A stretch of DNA of 64,000 nt from Rhodamnia argentea (taxonomy: Eukaryota; Streptophyta; Magnoliopsida; Myrtales; Myrtaceae): contig NC_063154.1 of assembly GCF_020921035.1 (NCBI RefSeq), positions 7,130,001 through 7,194,000 on the forward strand, read 5' to 3'. The position numbers and the translations under genes were made by a program. Below are positions 10,865-22,463 of this stretch, piece by piece. The notes beneath the pieces were generated by a model that had not been told where the DNA came from, made no database searches, and saw nothing but the letters and a program-made list of their open reading frames with translations. The stretch's first letter is position 1. Each line of letters begins with the position of its first letter.

Positions 10865-11556
10865 ATTTTTAGGCTGTTAACTCTCATTTGAGTTACCAAA
10901 TTTTTTCAGTTGTATTGGTTAATTGGAGAACGGTTAGTTAGCCACTGCTAGTAAATTTAAGGTGCCATTAAGAAAGGTAAATAAAACGTGGTAAACCATA
11001 AGAGAAGTTGGTGGAAGACTCGTTTGTTTGTAAACGCAAAACTAATTGGTATTTTTATCAGATATTAGAGTAGGTAAGTGATACAAATAAAAGTGGTAAT
11101 TCAATTAAAAAAATTAGTGAATTTTCTTAGGAATAAATAATTAAAAGTGAGTAAGTCAAACCTAATTGACAACTTAACCAGGAAAAAAAAAAAAACGATA
11201 AGGCGTACTCAAATAAAGATCCGTAGGAGGTCCATAACCTTTTGAGTGATAAAATTAAAAACAAAATGAAGAAAAGGAGAAGACACATCACCCTACTATC
11301 ATAACCAGATTGTTTTTGTAATTACGTAGTAAAAAAATGAAAAAACAACCTTTTTTTAATACGACCAAAAAAAAAAAAAAGAACAAATCAGGTCCGCCAC
11401 GTCAGTCAATGGCGGTTCTTCTTTTTTTTATCCTCAAAGAGACACGATCCTTCGCAAGACCCGCACGTTGCTTCTCCCTACTCTCAAACTTTCACGTTAA
11501 AACCGCCATCCCAGAAATTATTCTCTCTCAGACATCTTCAGTTTAGGCACCGAACC

Positions 11557-12973
11557 ATGTATAATCACCATCCACAAGAGCAGGAGATGGATTCGCCATC
11601 TCCCGCACCATCGGCGCCGCCGGAACCACCAACGCCACCTTCACCGTTTCGTCAGCGGCCACCACACTCCGGCCAATTGGCCAGTGATTATTTCGCCGAT
11701 GGCATTGATCCGTACATGGAGTTGTATGAACTAAAGAAGGCACGCGAGGACCTGGAGGAAGAACCGGCCCCGATCAGTTCCGGCGGCAACGGCGGCGGGG
11801 CCGGCTTATCGGCCAAACCCTCACCATCTCCAGCCCCTTGGTCCACTGGTCTTTGCAACTGTTGCGACGACTTCAGCAGTTGTACGTACTTTATTCAACG
11901 CCATTCTAAAAATTTTGAAGTTTGAACACCTACTTCTGGTGTTCTATAACTTGCATTCGATTTACCAATAGCCCCATGCACTTGGCTGGAATTACGAACC
12001 AGGGATGGGGGTCAAGGGAAAGGAAGTAGATTGTCTGCGATTACGAGTGGATTAATTAATCCTATGTTGTCTCAATGATCCGATGCAGGTTGCTTAACAT
12101 GTTGGTGTCCGTGCATTACATTTGGGCGAATCGCGGAAATGGTCGATAGGGGATCAACTTGTAAGTCGCCGAGAAACCAGATTCTCATTTTGCACACTAA
12201 CCTAAATGTCATGCTTTGGTCACCCAAAGCTTTCTCTCCACAGCGACATCCATTTTTGCTGTAGAAAAATGTCCTTTAAACTACGCATGGCATTGGCCAA
12301 TGCGAACTAAAATTTATACACAGGCTGATGTAATGTATTAAACAAAGCAATTAAATGAAATTACGGCAGCGTGAGGTGATCTGAATCAAGATAACTGTAT
12401 GGTCCTCACACATGCAGCGTGCGGGGTGAGCGGCGCAATGTATGCGCTGGTAATGTGCGTGACGGGGTGTCCGTGCCTGTATTCGTGCTTCTACCGGTCC
12501 AAGCTGCGGGGACAATACTTCTTGCGAGAGAGGCCGTGCACCGATTGCTGCGTCCACTGTTGCTGCGAGGAATGCGCCCTTTGCCAAGAGTACAGAGAGC
12601 TCAAGAGCCTTGGCTTTGATCCTTCCATAGGTCCCCTCTCTCTCTCTCTCTCTCTCTTGACCGCTCAAGTGTTATTTTGTTGTGGTTCACGAATTAACAG
12701 CAATACGAATACAACGAAATCCTTATTACGACGAGCAACGGTTCTGGAGGAAAATAGGCAGATGTCTTGTATGCACATTTTGATACGTCGAACATGGCAT
12801 GACGATATTGCTTGTTTTTGAAATCTGAAACTTTGCTGTGAAAATTTGATGTTCTCGTATGTCGACTGAGCTTGTGATGGGTTCAAATGCGAATAGGTTG
12901 GCACGGTAACATGGAAAGGCAGAGACGGCTTGGTGCGGCGCCTCCCGGTGTGGAGAAGGGTATGAAGCGGTAG
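11557..12973 (+). CDS. PLAC8-domain protein (PLANT CADMIUM RESISTANCE / cell number regulator type)
   Basis: Exons 11557-11881, 12089-12160, 12418-12630 and 12897-12973 give 228 residues in a closed frame. The first 105 or so residues are Pro-rich and acidic ([19 protein letters not shown]). The PLAC8 domain is canonical: [20 protein letters not shown] starts at residue 109, then a hydrophobic [19 protein letters not shown] segment, [11 protein letters not shown], a Cys cluster ([18 protein letters not shown]), [12 protein letters not shown], and GWHGNMER. The family sits in the plasma membrane as oligomers and affects cadmium or zinc efflux, calcium fluxes or cell number. The exon layout is the same as in the gene 2.7 kb upstream, so this is the conserved member of a local pair. 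The first ATG after the leader is used as start. Confidence 0.92.
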
Positions 12974-14173
12974 GACATGTTAGAAATAAAAGGACTGAGT
13001 AGGCTTTGGATTGTTTCAGGACCAATGTGCACTAAGTTTTGTTTCGTGAAAAGATGGCTAGTTCGGTTCATTGCTCGACCATCATGGTTATCGGTAGCTA
13101 TCTTTCTCAAATTAACAATGGTTTGTTTTCTCTTTACTGTTTCAATATGTATAGAAGAATATCAGATTCTTCAAATTCATAAAACATTTGATTCTACAAT
13201 TGTATGATTCAGTGGTGAAACAACAATTTAAACCCAAAAAATAGACCGTCGTATACCTAAGTTTTTTTTTTTTTTTGTTGCTAACATAGGAAGTTACTTT
13301 CTTTTACATGGAAACTCATGCACGAAAATCGCCTTTTGAAAAATCATCGTTACCATATATTAGCGATGGCTTTCGGAGCTCGTTTCTTCACATTCTAATG
13401 GGGCTGCTTTTCAATGAAAAGCAGCCATAGCTCGTCAATATGCCACTTGAGATCCACCAACCCTTTTAGACAGCATGAAGGTCCAAGGTCGAGGTCCTTC
13501 ACAACATAATGTTGTTGGTCCATTAAATACGGAAATGGCTATATATTTCTTGCTCAAATGAGTGTTCCAGATGCGGGGGCAAAGTTCCTCCTGCAAATAT
13601 AAGAAGATTAAGTAAAACAAGGGTGTTTTTATTATATGTCATGTGGTTATGCATATAAAATATTTTCATCTACTTGTGGACCGTGAAGGCAGCGAAGAAG
13701 ATATGAAGTTATGAAGAGAGAGCCAAAATTTTTAAGGATGTGTCCATGCATGTAGGGAAAAGGATATGATGATGGATCTTAAGTTTTTTTCTTTTTAGGG
13801 AAATGCTTTCCTAACAGTCTTGTCGGGATGGTACAATCTCATCCGTAGATCCACATATCATCACCTCGTGTTTTGCATAAAACACTCATTAATTGAAAAA
13901 TCATGTGATCAGAAATAACCGACAATACTATTAGGTTAATAGCTCTCGTTTTAACCAGTAATAAGATCAAAAAGGAAAGGATGAAAGGATCTACACACGC
14001 AAACACAAGATCCAGAAAAGGTATTCACAAACAAAAATACAGATTTGATAGCACAACAATTAAGAACTACTCGAATCATCACTGCTCCTCCATGATTATC
14101 TCAAGCGAGGTTCAATAACGTTTTCTGGTAGATTAGGGTTGCTCATACACAGTACCATCTCCGGTTTTTCTTT
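12974..14173. other. Intergenic DNA downstream of the second PLAC8 gene
   Basis: No gene is supported. Short open frames on both strands lack recognisable motifs. A reverse-oriented copy of the five-copy dispersed element occupies about 13793-13950. Confidence 0.4.
13793..13950 (-). mobile_element. Short dispersed element (copy 2 of 5)
   Basis: 'GGGAAATGCTTTCCTAACAG ... ggtacaatctcatccgtagatccacat ... gttttgcataaaacactcattaattg' is the reverse complement of the copies at 8535, 47622, 49845 and 51165. Confidence 0.75.
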
Positions 14174-14335
14174 CTACCATTCAATTCTCTTCCGCACACC
14201 TGAAACTCAAGTCACATATGCTGGTGGAAAAACAAAATAGAAACCTACAGCTACAAAGAAATTAACAATTCCATTACCTCGACTAGGACTGGGCGATAGG
14301 TTTGGTTCCTCTTCTTCTTCGAGCGAAGCTTCCAT
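14174..14335 (-). CDS. Possible very short spliced ORF or non-coding transcript
   Basis: An ATG at 14335 opens a frame (MEASLEEEEEPNLSPSPSR) that ends at a good donor (CGAG|GTAATG at 14278). The acceptor TTTCAG leads to an exon at 14174-14199 coding GVRKRIEW and a stop, for 27 residues in all. An upstream ATG on the same transcript, about 14417, opens a separate 43- to 44-codon frame. The promoter evidence (TATA box and two telo-boxes) is better than the coding evidence. It may be a non-coding RNA, the remnant of a longer gene, or a micropeptide. Confidence 0.3.
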
Positions 14336-14382
14336 GTCTTCCTGGGATCAAGACTTCTTCAGTGTGTAGAAGGGAAGGAAAA

Positions 14383-14470
14383 AAGTTAGGGTTTCGAATG
14401 GAGAAGATGATGAACATGCGAAAGGGCTTTGGTATGTAGGGTTTGCGAAGGGAAAGTTGGTATTTATAGG
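14383..14470 (-). promoter_or_regulatory. TATA box plus two telo-boxes
   Basis: On the minus strand, CCTATAAATA lies at 14461-14470. It is followed downstream by AAACCCTA near 14440 and AAACCCTAA near 14390. Telo-boxes close to the start site are typical of plant genes for translation and cell growth. A transcript beginning near 14430 is predicted. Confidence 0.5.
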
Positions 14471-14999
14471 GGTTGGAGAGCGATACGAACCGCCATCACC
14501 ATGCGTGGAAGTTCCCCCGCCCCCAAAGAAAAAAGAGGGACACTGGTTAATTTTGTGGTGGTTGAGAGTCTGTGAGCGCGAGCCACCAGTCCGATGTAAG
14601 AATGCCGCAACCCCCATATTTATCAACTTGCTGCTATTGCTGAAGGTCCCAGAGACATTATACATACAATACAAACACATATTGGCTTAAGTTCAAGATG
14701 ACTCCCAAGGGCCAAGTCAACCGATCATCAACAAATGGATGCATCTACATTGAATTCTGCAAGAATACATACAGACAGAGAGAGAGAGAGAGACTTCAGT
14801 CGACACAGTTTGGCCTTATTTGTCAACAAGTTTGGTGACCTTATTTTTCAGCTTTCTACTAATTTGGTTGCATCTCCGAAAATACATGCAGAAATGGAGT
14901 CCCAAAAAAATTCTGGTGTGGCACTTTACCATGTAAATTTTAGAATAGGTGGGCATTTCCATATCAATACGAGAAAAGGGATTTGAATCACGAGTGTTC

Positions 15000-16290
15000 T
15001 TAAGACATATGTTAAGCATACTCTGAAAGATCTTTTTCATGAAACCAGCTACAAACAGTTCCGCATAAAAACCGTAATAATTTCTTACTTAGTCACTTGA
15101 AAAGTGCCACGGAAGCACTTGCGTGCTTACGAGTACATGCATATGTCAATTATTGACAAGATACATGTCTGGCTAGTGTACATTAGAACATGGAAAACAT
15201 GTGCGCGTAGTAGCCATTAGGATTAGGAAGACAACAATTAATTGAAGGGAATCGGTCGGCCAGAAACTTCGTCCATGGCTACCATAAAAATGTTACTTAC
15301 ATGGGTAACTTATACATATAGTTAAACTCTAAAATCCTTCTCTCTCTCTCTCTCTCTCTCTCGGCAAGTCATACAAGGACGACAGTTTCAATGACAACAA
15401 TGTTGCTGTTGAATAATAGGCGGGAAGAGAGAGAGATTGGGTCAATGCAACCGGGAAACTCAGGGAACTCTTACAAGCTCCACAAATCGATTATATTTGA
15501 ACATTCGATTGGTACATGTGATCCTAACTGATAGCAATTTTCCTTTTATTTGTGGAATTTGACCTTGTGACCTCCAGATCCGGAGCTGGAAATTCCCCCT
15601 GATCGGGGCAATATGTTTCCCTCCGATAGATTCGGTTTGGTACAACCTCACGTTGCCGATTGGTAGTACTCGCGATCGATCAGCACGTATCCTAACGGAA
15701 GCAAAATACTGTCCAAAAGACACCACCAAAGGCATTACTCCGGGGGGTTTCTGGCCCCGCTTGGCTTTTGGGCGGTGATGGGTAAGATCGCAGGTATACA
15801 GTCGAGTAGGCGGCGTCCCAACAGAAGAGGAACTGTGCCGTGTTCTGTCGATCGAGCTTGAACGAGCGAGGGGGTTGGCGATTGTGATCTAAGGAAGGCA
15901 CCCATCGTCATCTGAACATGTTGTCTCCTATCTCTCTTTCAAACCCCACTGACCGACAAATCGAAAGTTATTCCACGTGAAAGGTGGGCGGGTAGCTCAT
16001 GCACCTAACGACTTTCCATCATTATGCTTGCTATTTTGTGATTAAAAGTCAGTGGCAGAAGTTAAAATAAAGAAAACGAAGCTCCATCATGCAGTGATTG
16101 GATTGCCGTTCAGAAAAAAAAATTAGTACCTTCCATAAGATTTATTAATCCAAAAGGTTATCGTTATAGTTTACAGTATGAGATTTGTGAGGTAGATAGT
16201 TACTTTTGTTTAATGTGAATAGTTTAAACTAACAACTAAACTAATTTTCAAAGTAGATTAGTTATAGCTCCTAAACATATGCAAGGACAT
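15000..16290. other. Intergenic DNA with a CT microsatellite
   Basis: I see no supportable gene. A (CT)n tract lies at about 15340-15362. Minus-strand frames of up to 91 residues (15460-15735) have no motif I can recognise. Confidence 0.4.
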
Positions 16291-16304
16291 TATGATCATA
16301 AGTC

Positions 16305-17485
16305 CTACTTTTCAAAAGAGACGCTTTTTTCACTCCTCATTTGACTTAGACACTCCTCTTCTTTGTGTTTTGACAATATTGACCTTTGTTTGGCCCACCA
16401 CTTCAATTATAACTCTCACTTCTTTTTTATGTTTTTCTTTTCTTTTCTTTTCTTGTGGGTCCCACATTCCTCCTCCTTCGAACTTCTCTATTCTCTCTCT
16501 TGTAGGGAATTCTTTTACGGATCCAACCTTCAACACAATTTTTTTCACAATTCAGAACATTGTATTGCTTCTATGAATTTCAATTTTACAATCCTATGAA
16601 CTCCCACGGCCTTGCATTCATACTAGTGAAGATAGAATACACAAAGACTAGGTAAACATATAATGACAACCTCGACAAGTCCCATAAAAAGATCATCCTC
16701 TTTGTCGGCGCCGGCCCTCGCCTCAAACTATCAAGTTCTTGAGATGAACATACAGCCGCATCATCATCAGCATATCCAGCAGAGATGATGAGCTGGACAT
16801 ATTTGGCAAGTTCTTTGGCCAAAACAGTTCTCATGCCACCCACACCGGACAACCAGCCGATGGCGGAGTCAATAGGGCCGAGCACATCCTCGAACTCCAA
16901 AGGATTCTTTGAGGGGGTACAAATCAATCCAGTTGTGCTCTGAAATGCAGCGATCAAGCGACAAGGGTGGCAGTGGGACCGGTGGGTCGAAGATGGACCA
17001 CGGTTTGGCCTTGATGAAGGCAGACGAGTTAATTCTCTTAGGGAGCCAAGTTGGGGACTTCGACCACACGCAGTGGTTGTGGAAAGAAGACTAGGAGGAT
17101 GCTTATGATGGTAGAATGAGCATGGAAGATTTCATGGACAAATCTTGGAAGCCTATCACTAGGAAGATCAAGGATCCATCGTGTGTTCTTAGACCTGACA
17201 GGTTCATATGCTTAATTGAAACTCTTTGACATGAACTCAAATTCATGAACAACAGGACGAGAATAGGGACACAAAAAAGACGGAAAGAAAGAATTGTCTC
17301 TAACAGAGAAGTAAGAAGAAAAAGGATGGTGGGACCAGCAAAGAAAGAAAAAGAAGAAACAAAACAAAAAAAAAGTGAGAGATGTTGTGAGCCACACAAG
17401 GGTTAATATGATCAGAACATAAAAGTAAGGAGGGTCAAAAGAAGAGTGGAAAAAGCGTGACCCTTTCAAAATCGTGCGCTCCATT
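16305..17485. mobile_element. Inverted-repeat element carrying captured CSLD gene pieces (Pack-MULE-like)
   Basis: Two arms of about 240 bp face each other, 16305-16545 and 17235-17485. Read outward-in, both contain CACTC[CT]TC[AT]TTTGAC, a TTTTTTA/CTTTTT-rich stretch, 'ccca(c)attcc', 'acttctct' and 'ttctttt.cg'. Between them lie plus-strand fragments of a cellulose synthase-like D gene (see the pseudogene entry). Inverted arms around a piece of a host gene is the layout of a Pack-MULE or similar gene-capturing element. I could not fix the outermost base or a target duplication, so the superfamily is inferred. Confidence 0.6.
16755..17215 (+). pseudogene. Fragment of cellulose synthase-like D (CSLD), N-terminal region
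   Basis: CSLD proteins make cell-wall glucan or mannan in tip-growing cells. Two blocks of their characteristic N-terminus can be read on the plus strand in shifting frames. First, SSRDDELD near 16755-16785 and, after a shift, PPTPDNQPM at 16836-16862. Second, GGSKMDHGLALMK and GSQVGDFDHTQWLW at about 16980-17085, then FMDKSWKPITRKIKDPSCVL at about 17130-17190, just before the first membrane segment would begin. The zinc-finger part that normally lies between these blocks is missing. A stop codon interrupts WKED*EDAYD. The family assignment rests on remembered conserved CSLD motifs and is strong because five blocks occur in the right order. Confidence 0.75.
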
Positions 17486-19230
17486 AGTTAGGGTATTGAT
17501 AACGAGTTCAGCTTAGATTATGATTAAAATACTTGGAATTGATTTATTTTATGTTATTAATCATAAGTTACATTTTTTTGGTTTTTTCGTATGATATGAA
17601 CTGATAAGCCATTATATAGATATATGATATACATAGATATCAACTACAATGAATTCAACCCTTTTTATCTATACTTTTGGTAGCTTATTTATCATCTTAA
17701 GATATAAAATCAACGATTTATGTGATTACTGCTAGTTTTAACCCACTAATTGATTACTAAAATTTACTATAGATAAAGCTTATATTTTGAGTCCTAGTTT
17801 ACTTTAAATTCAGAAAAATGAAAATTAATCCGCGGAATATAAAAACTAAAGCTCTTCCCAGTTCATGAAATAGTTGTTCTTTTTTTTTTTTTATGGGGAA
17901 AAAAAAATTGTTCCTTAAACCTAGGGATTCCCTTTGCTTCAGTTGGGAATCCAACGAACAAAAATAACCCTTTCCATCAAGAATGGACAGAGAATGGAAC
18001 AACTACTATTACTACGTACGAACCGAACATGCAGCAGATGTTCTTGTGGTGGCTTGAGTTTTGTCCCCACAAGCCATATTGACCTCGATTCTGTTCGGTG
18101 AATCATGTAACACGGATCCGCTTTGTGTTTCCAACGTTGATGCCCATGCTAAAGGACCTACTAACCATCTCTTTATCTCATATCATTGTTACTCCACCGC
18201 CAGGTAGGCGCCACCCCCATTAGCCTTGGCTGTCAAAACTGACATGGTTTGCGAGAGGGTTGTTTATCAGAGGACCCTTGTTCTTGTGATCTCCGATCAG
18301 TTCTAGGGATGTTAGTTGGTCTAATCCCCCCAACCCGTGTATCGCTGCAGCTGGGGACGGTAAGCTCAGGTTCTTATCGGCACAACTGTTTGATCTCCCA
18401 ATGTTCCTATGGATGTGTTTGTTTTTGGACCTCTTACGGGGCCAGAGGTTCCAAGCTAGCTCATTTCGTAATATAAAAGCAAGCTTCTTTTTGGCTTGCA
18501 TGACCAAGAGCTCATCCTGCTTCTTTGAAGATCTAGGAATTGTAAAAAACAAATAGGAGGAATCAAGCCATTTGAGCGTGTCTAGCATCATTTATCCTGT
18601 TGCAAGAAACTTGTTAAGTCAAAACTTCCCGAGTGTGTATCTCATCACCCCTTCAAATAATCCAAAACCAATGTAGGGGCGCAAGTCTCTGTAAAATTCT
18701 GTAGTAAAGCGCCTATGAACATCAGCAATTTTGTACCCAGTCCCACAACTCGGTTTATATAGTCTGGATGCTGACGGTCTGAAAGAAATTCAGAGTATTA
18801 TGGAGGTTTTTTCCTGCTTGGACCAGTAGAGCATTGTGAAGGCTAGTTCACATGAATTCACCAACGTACAAAAAGAAGAGTCCATTGGAATGATGCTTCA
18901 TGAAATGCTATGTCATATGTGTGCTTAGATGTCGGAGAAACAAGATGATAATTTAGGTAAAAGTTTCTTGCTCTTGTAAATACTACAAGAAGATGGGACT
19001 TAAAGGAACTTCATTGAAAAGAAAGTGTGCCAAAAAAATCAATGGCAAGAGCAGGGTAAGGTAGGCATCTCCAACACCAGACAGTAGGCCATTGGATAAG
19101 CAGTGTTTCGTCATCATGATTGAGAACTTATGATGTTGAATCAACTAGAAAGAAAACTCCCTAAAAGTTCTTGACCACAAGATTCTGAACTACGGGTGGA
19201 CTCTTGGTATGTATATCCTTCGCGGTACAG
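17486..19230. other. Intergenic DNA, no gene recognised
   Basis: AT-rich DNA followed by mixed sequence. The longest minus-strand frame (18220-18591, 123 residues) has no motif I know. The distal part is probably the 3' untranslated region of the gene ending at 19231. Confidence 0.35.
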
Positions 19231-21493
19231 TTAGGCATAATTCTTGTCTTGATCCAAACAGAGAAGGTAGGCAATCAAACCGATGACCGGAACGAATCTA
19301 AGATAATTCACAATTTCAATCTTGCTATCTTGAATGTTTTGTAGGTTGTCACCAATTAGCCAAGGCTGGAAGACTGTGTAAAGTACTATATCCCATATGA
19401 AGGCATATGCCAGCCTCTCAGAACCAAGGTAGCCTACCAAGAAGTCCAATCTGTCTGCTATGTTACCGAAATCACCATCACTTCTGCCAAAGAGGGCCCA
19501 CAAAACCGAAATCAGACAGACTCCTCCACCTATCAGTCCCACAACGGGTGCCCCATTCGTCATCACCGAGCCTAGCTGAGAGAGCTTGCCTGGAGTTTTA
19601 TCCCGCTCAGCCTCATTTAGTCGGATGGCCATGTACGGAATTAGGAACGCTGCATCATGATGGAGGAAAGAATTACTTGAAGGGAAGTGGGACCACCAAT
19701 AGGAATGTTGAGAAGATCATCGGTAACAAAAAGGAGAACAAAAAGTGGCAAGTAAGAGATATTGTGGTTTCTCCTGTTGATTTGTTTGTTCATACAGCTT
19801 GCAATTCCCTAACAAAAGTTATGAGAATCTGTCTCAAATGTTGATTGGCCCAAAGGACAAATCTTAAATTGGAAGCCGACATTCATATCGCTCATTCAAT
19901 TGAATTTAGTAGAGAAGCATACTGTTTGTGAGGAACATCTGCAGGCCCCATAAAATGTCCACGGAGCCTTTGTATCTGTCCTTTCTGAGATCGGTGAATA
20001 GCAGAGGAGCAAACATGAACGTCCAACCAATGATGAAATTAAAGAGGCCTTCAGACATCTGATGGGGGAGCAAATGGCCAATAAAAACAACAAGGGAGAC
20101 TACATCAGCTAGCATCGAGCGAGATAACAAGAGATGACGATGTAATGTAAAACTGTTCCTACAAGAATCCTTACCGGGTGGAGGACTGGGGCATTAATCA
20201 CATTAATCCCAACTACCCTGCCAAAAATTTTACTGCACAAATCAAGTTCACTTTTCCAGGAGGAATATACAACTGTGAAGATGTCTCCAGTCACAGAAGT
20301 AGGAGGTTTGTTCCCTCATTCAGCGATTAAAATGCAGAGAGGGCATATGAGGAGCATATACTTATAGAGTTGACAGTTTCTAAAATTCAAAAGCCTGTGT
20401 GCATGCATCCATGAATGCAACTAGCACAGACTGAAATGACGACAGCAACTCTAGAGATTAAAGTCCAAATGGGGTTCCAGCTCCGCACTATGAATACGTC
20501 CCAAATATCCACTCGCATTATGAGGAGAATTCTATCTTTCATGCAATAGACAGTGATAAAACTTTTCACCTCCTTAAGTAATAACTTATATTAATGTCCC
20601 TCAAAGGCGGCCATGCCCGCAATGTGAACTCAAACAATCCTGTCAACTATCAAGTATCAACCAACTCATTGAGATGCCCCTCTTATTAGCCCAAAAATGG
20701 AAACACAATTTAACTAATCAAGAACTCGTGCCTAACTAAATAAGCATCTAATCCCTCCAAAAGTTGCTCAAACCAACGGACCACGAATGCGAACAGCACA
20801 ACTGGAGTTACCCAAGACATATCACGTATCTTGGACACTGGAAAGCTCAACATGAAAACCATTATGAATTGAAATCACTAAGAAAAGCTGAGCTTACCAG
20901 AGCTCATCAGGGGCAGTATGAAGAAGAAATTCAGAGAGAGCCCAACAAGAGAATTCACTGTTTCAGAACTGATCGCCCACACAGGATCTCCCTATTCACA
21001 TATTTCCAAGGAGAAAAATCTTATTCCACATTCGATTGACAACTTTGCCATATTGACGGGAAAGGCACATAACTAATTTAATATGAGCTCAAAACTCGAA
21101 ATGTCGTCAATATACCGGGGCATAAGGGAGGAGAAAGAGCCACAGGATGTAGACCGCCTCGGCTACCCACAGGATAATCTGAAGCGCTCGTCGCGAATTA
21201 CCGTCGCCGCTCTCTACGGCGTCGGAAGCCACGTCCGCTTTCCGGCGGGAAGCGCGGCGGACGGAAGCGAGAGAGCGGGAGGGACGCAGAGGGTTGGACG
21301 CGGCCGGCGGTTCCAGAAGCCTCGTTTTGGTGCTTAAGCGTGGCAGAACTTGTTCTCCGCTTGGCGAGTGCCAGTGGTGGCGAGCGGCTGAAGCTGAAGG
21401 TCCGGAGATGGAGGACGGAGAGTTCGGAAGGCGAGTAACATTTCGCGCGACCGGCGGAGGCGCACGATGTGTCGCCGCCACCGGAGTCATCAT
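19231..21493 (-). CDS. Seven-helix membrane protein, probably plastid-targeted, function unknown
   Basis: Five exons on the minus strand (21116-21493, 20898-20991, 20175-20212, 19923-20058 and 19231-19649) join in phase to 354 residues. The first 90 or so residues are rich in Ser, Arg, Ala and Pro with few acids, like a chloroplast transit peptide. About seven hydrophobic segments follow, including ILWVAEAVYILWLFLLPYA, LVGLSLNFFFILPLM, FNFIIGWTFMFAPLLF, WGLQMFLTNTFLIPYMAI, VVGLIGGGVCLISVLWALF, LAYAFIWDIVLYTVFQPWLI and FVPVIGLIAYLLCL. I recognise the pattern of a conserved plant membrane protein, but not a named function. The third exon is only 38 nt and was required to keep the frame; its acceptor is the second of two AGs, because the first would bring in a stop. 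The start at 21493 is the first in-frame ATG; the frame extends upstream only from a GTG. Confidence 0.82.
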
Positions 21494-21599
21494 CCCGACC
21501 TTTGTGGCTCTTCCGTGGGGGGATAAGGATATGCGGAGACACGCGTTGACCACCACACCAGTACCGCATTGCTGAATCTCGGAGTTACCATTGACGTGG

Positions 21600-22463
21600 A
21601 GAAGTCATGATCTTTTCATAGAAATGTCGTCTTTTTTTTTTTTTTTCTCACTTGGGGCCAGATCCTTTTGATTTGTTGAATTTTTTTTTTTTTTTTGGGT
21701 CAGATTTGTTGAATTCGTTCGTGTTGTTTTGTCAAACAAATGTGCTTTTGTATATTATCATGTCGTGTTGATTATAGAGATTACCGTCACTTAGACAAAT
21801 CTGAATGACAGGAGGGACACGCCTTACATTAAGCCAAAAAAAAATCAATCTTTGCCAATGCCACTTTATTTATAAAAAAAAAAGATGTCTTACTAATTCG
21901 ACCCGTAAATTAACTCCATACACATCCTAAAAAAGTATATGGCGAAAGTGTTATTATATATCCAACGCTCATTTATCAATCGCTCAGCCTATTCGGACTT
22001 TCGATCTAAAAAAAAAAAACAAACAAACATATTCATATTTACCTCTTAGGTGCACCATGCCGCCATTGCTGCCCTTTGCACACTACCGTCGTTGCGCATC
22101 GCTCATGCCTCGGGGATTGAAAGTTTGAAGGGGACTGAACGGTTTTTCGTGGATCTAAGATGAACCAAAAAGATTGGGTAAAAATGAATACAGTCTTGCA
22201 CGTAGATATCCTTGAAACGATTTAAGTCTCCCGTACCACAATTCACACACTCTGGCCATCATTAATTCTAACTCTACTTAGGATAGAAGAAATGACAAAA
22301 TGCATGTGCCAGAGTAAAACATAGCAGATAATTTTTGTTAACATTTACCCAAAAAAAAATTGAATAGAGGAGAAGCTAGAGAACGGGAGAAGAGATGAAC
22401 AGAATCGATGTGTGGGTATTTCTGTCATTTTACGTCATTAGGGTACGGTGGAGTCAATACATG
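21600..22463. other. Intergenic DNA, no gene recognised
   Basis: Poly-T and poly-A tracts and AT-rich sequence; no coding frame with family motifs. Confidence 0.4.

Larger units (their letters stand above)
9140..11180. mobile_element. Nested foldback DNA between the two PLAC8 genes
   Basis: The outer text consists of 'taccaactttt / gaattaccaa' phrases on the left (9142-9600 and 10030-10154) and their reverse complements on the right (10865-11170). It looks like one old foldback element split by two younger MITEs at 9602-10028 and 10165-10864. No coding frame of interest is present. The outer limits are approximate. Confidence 0.5.

Noticed and set aside
16292-16599. Hydrophobic frames at 16292-16599 and 17103-17484 as membrane proteins
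   Set aside because: They are translations of the two arms of one inverted repeat, rich in T and TTC, and not independent genes.
18220-18591. A 123-codon minus-strand frame
   Set aside because: No recognisable motif, promoter or splice structure; kept only as unassigned.
21494-21556. Upstream extension of the seven-helix protein
   Set aside because: The frame is open but contains no ATG; it begins with GTG.
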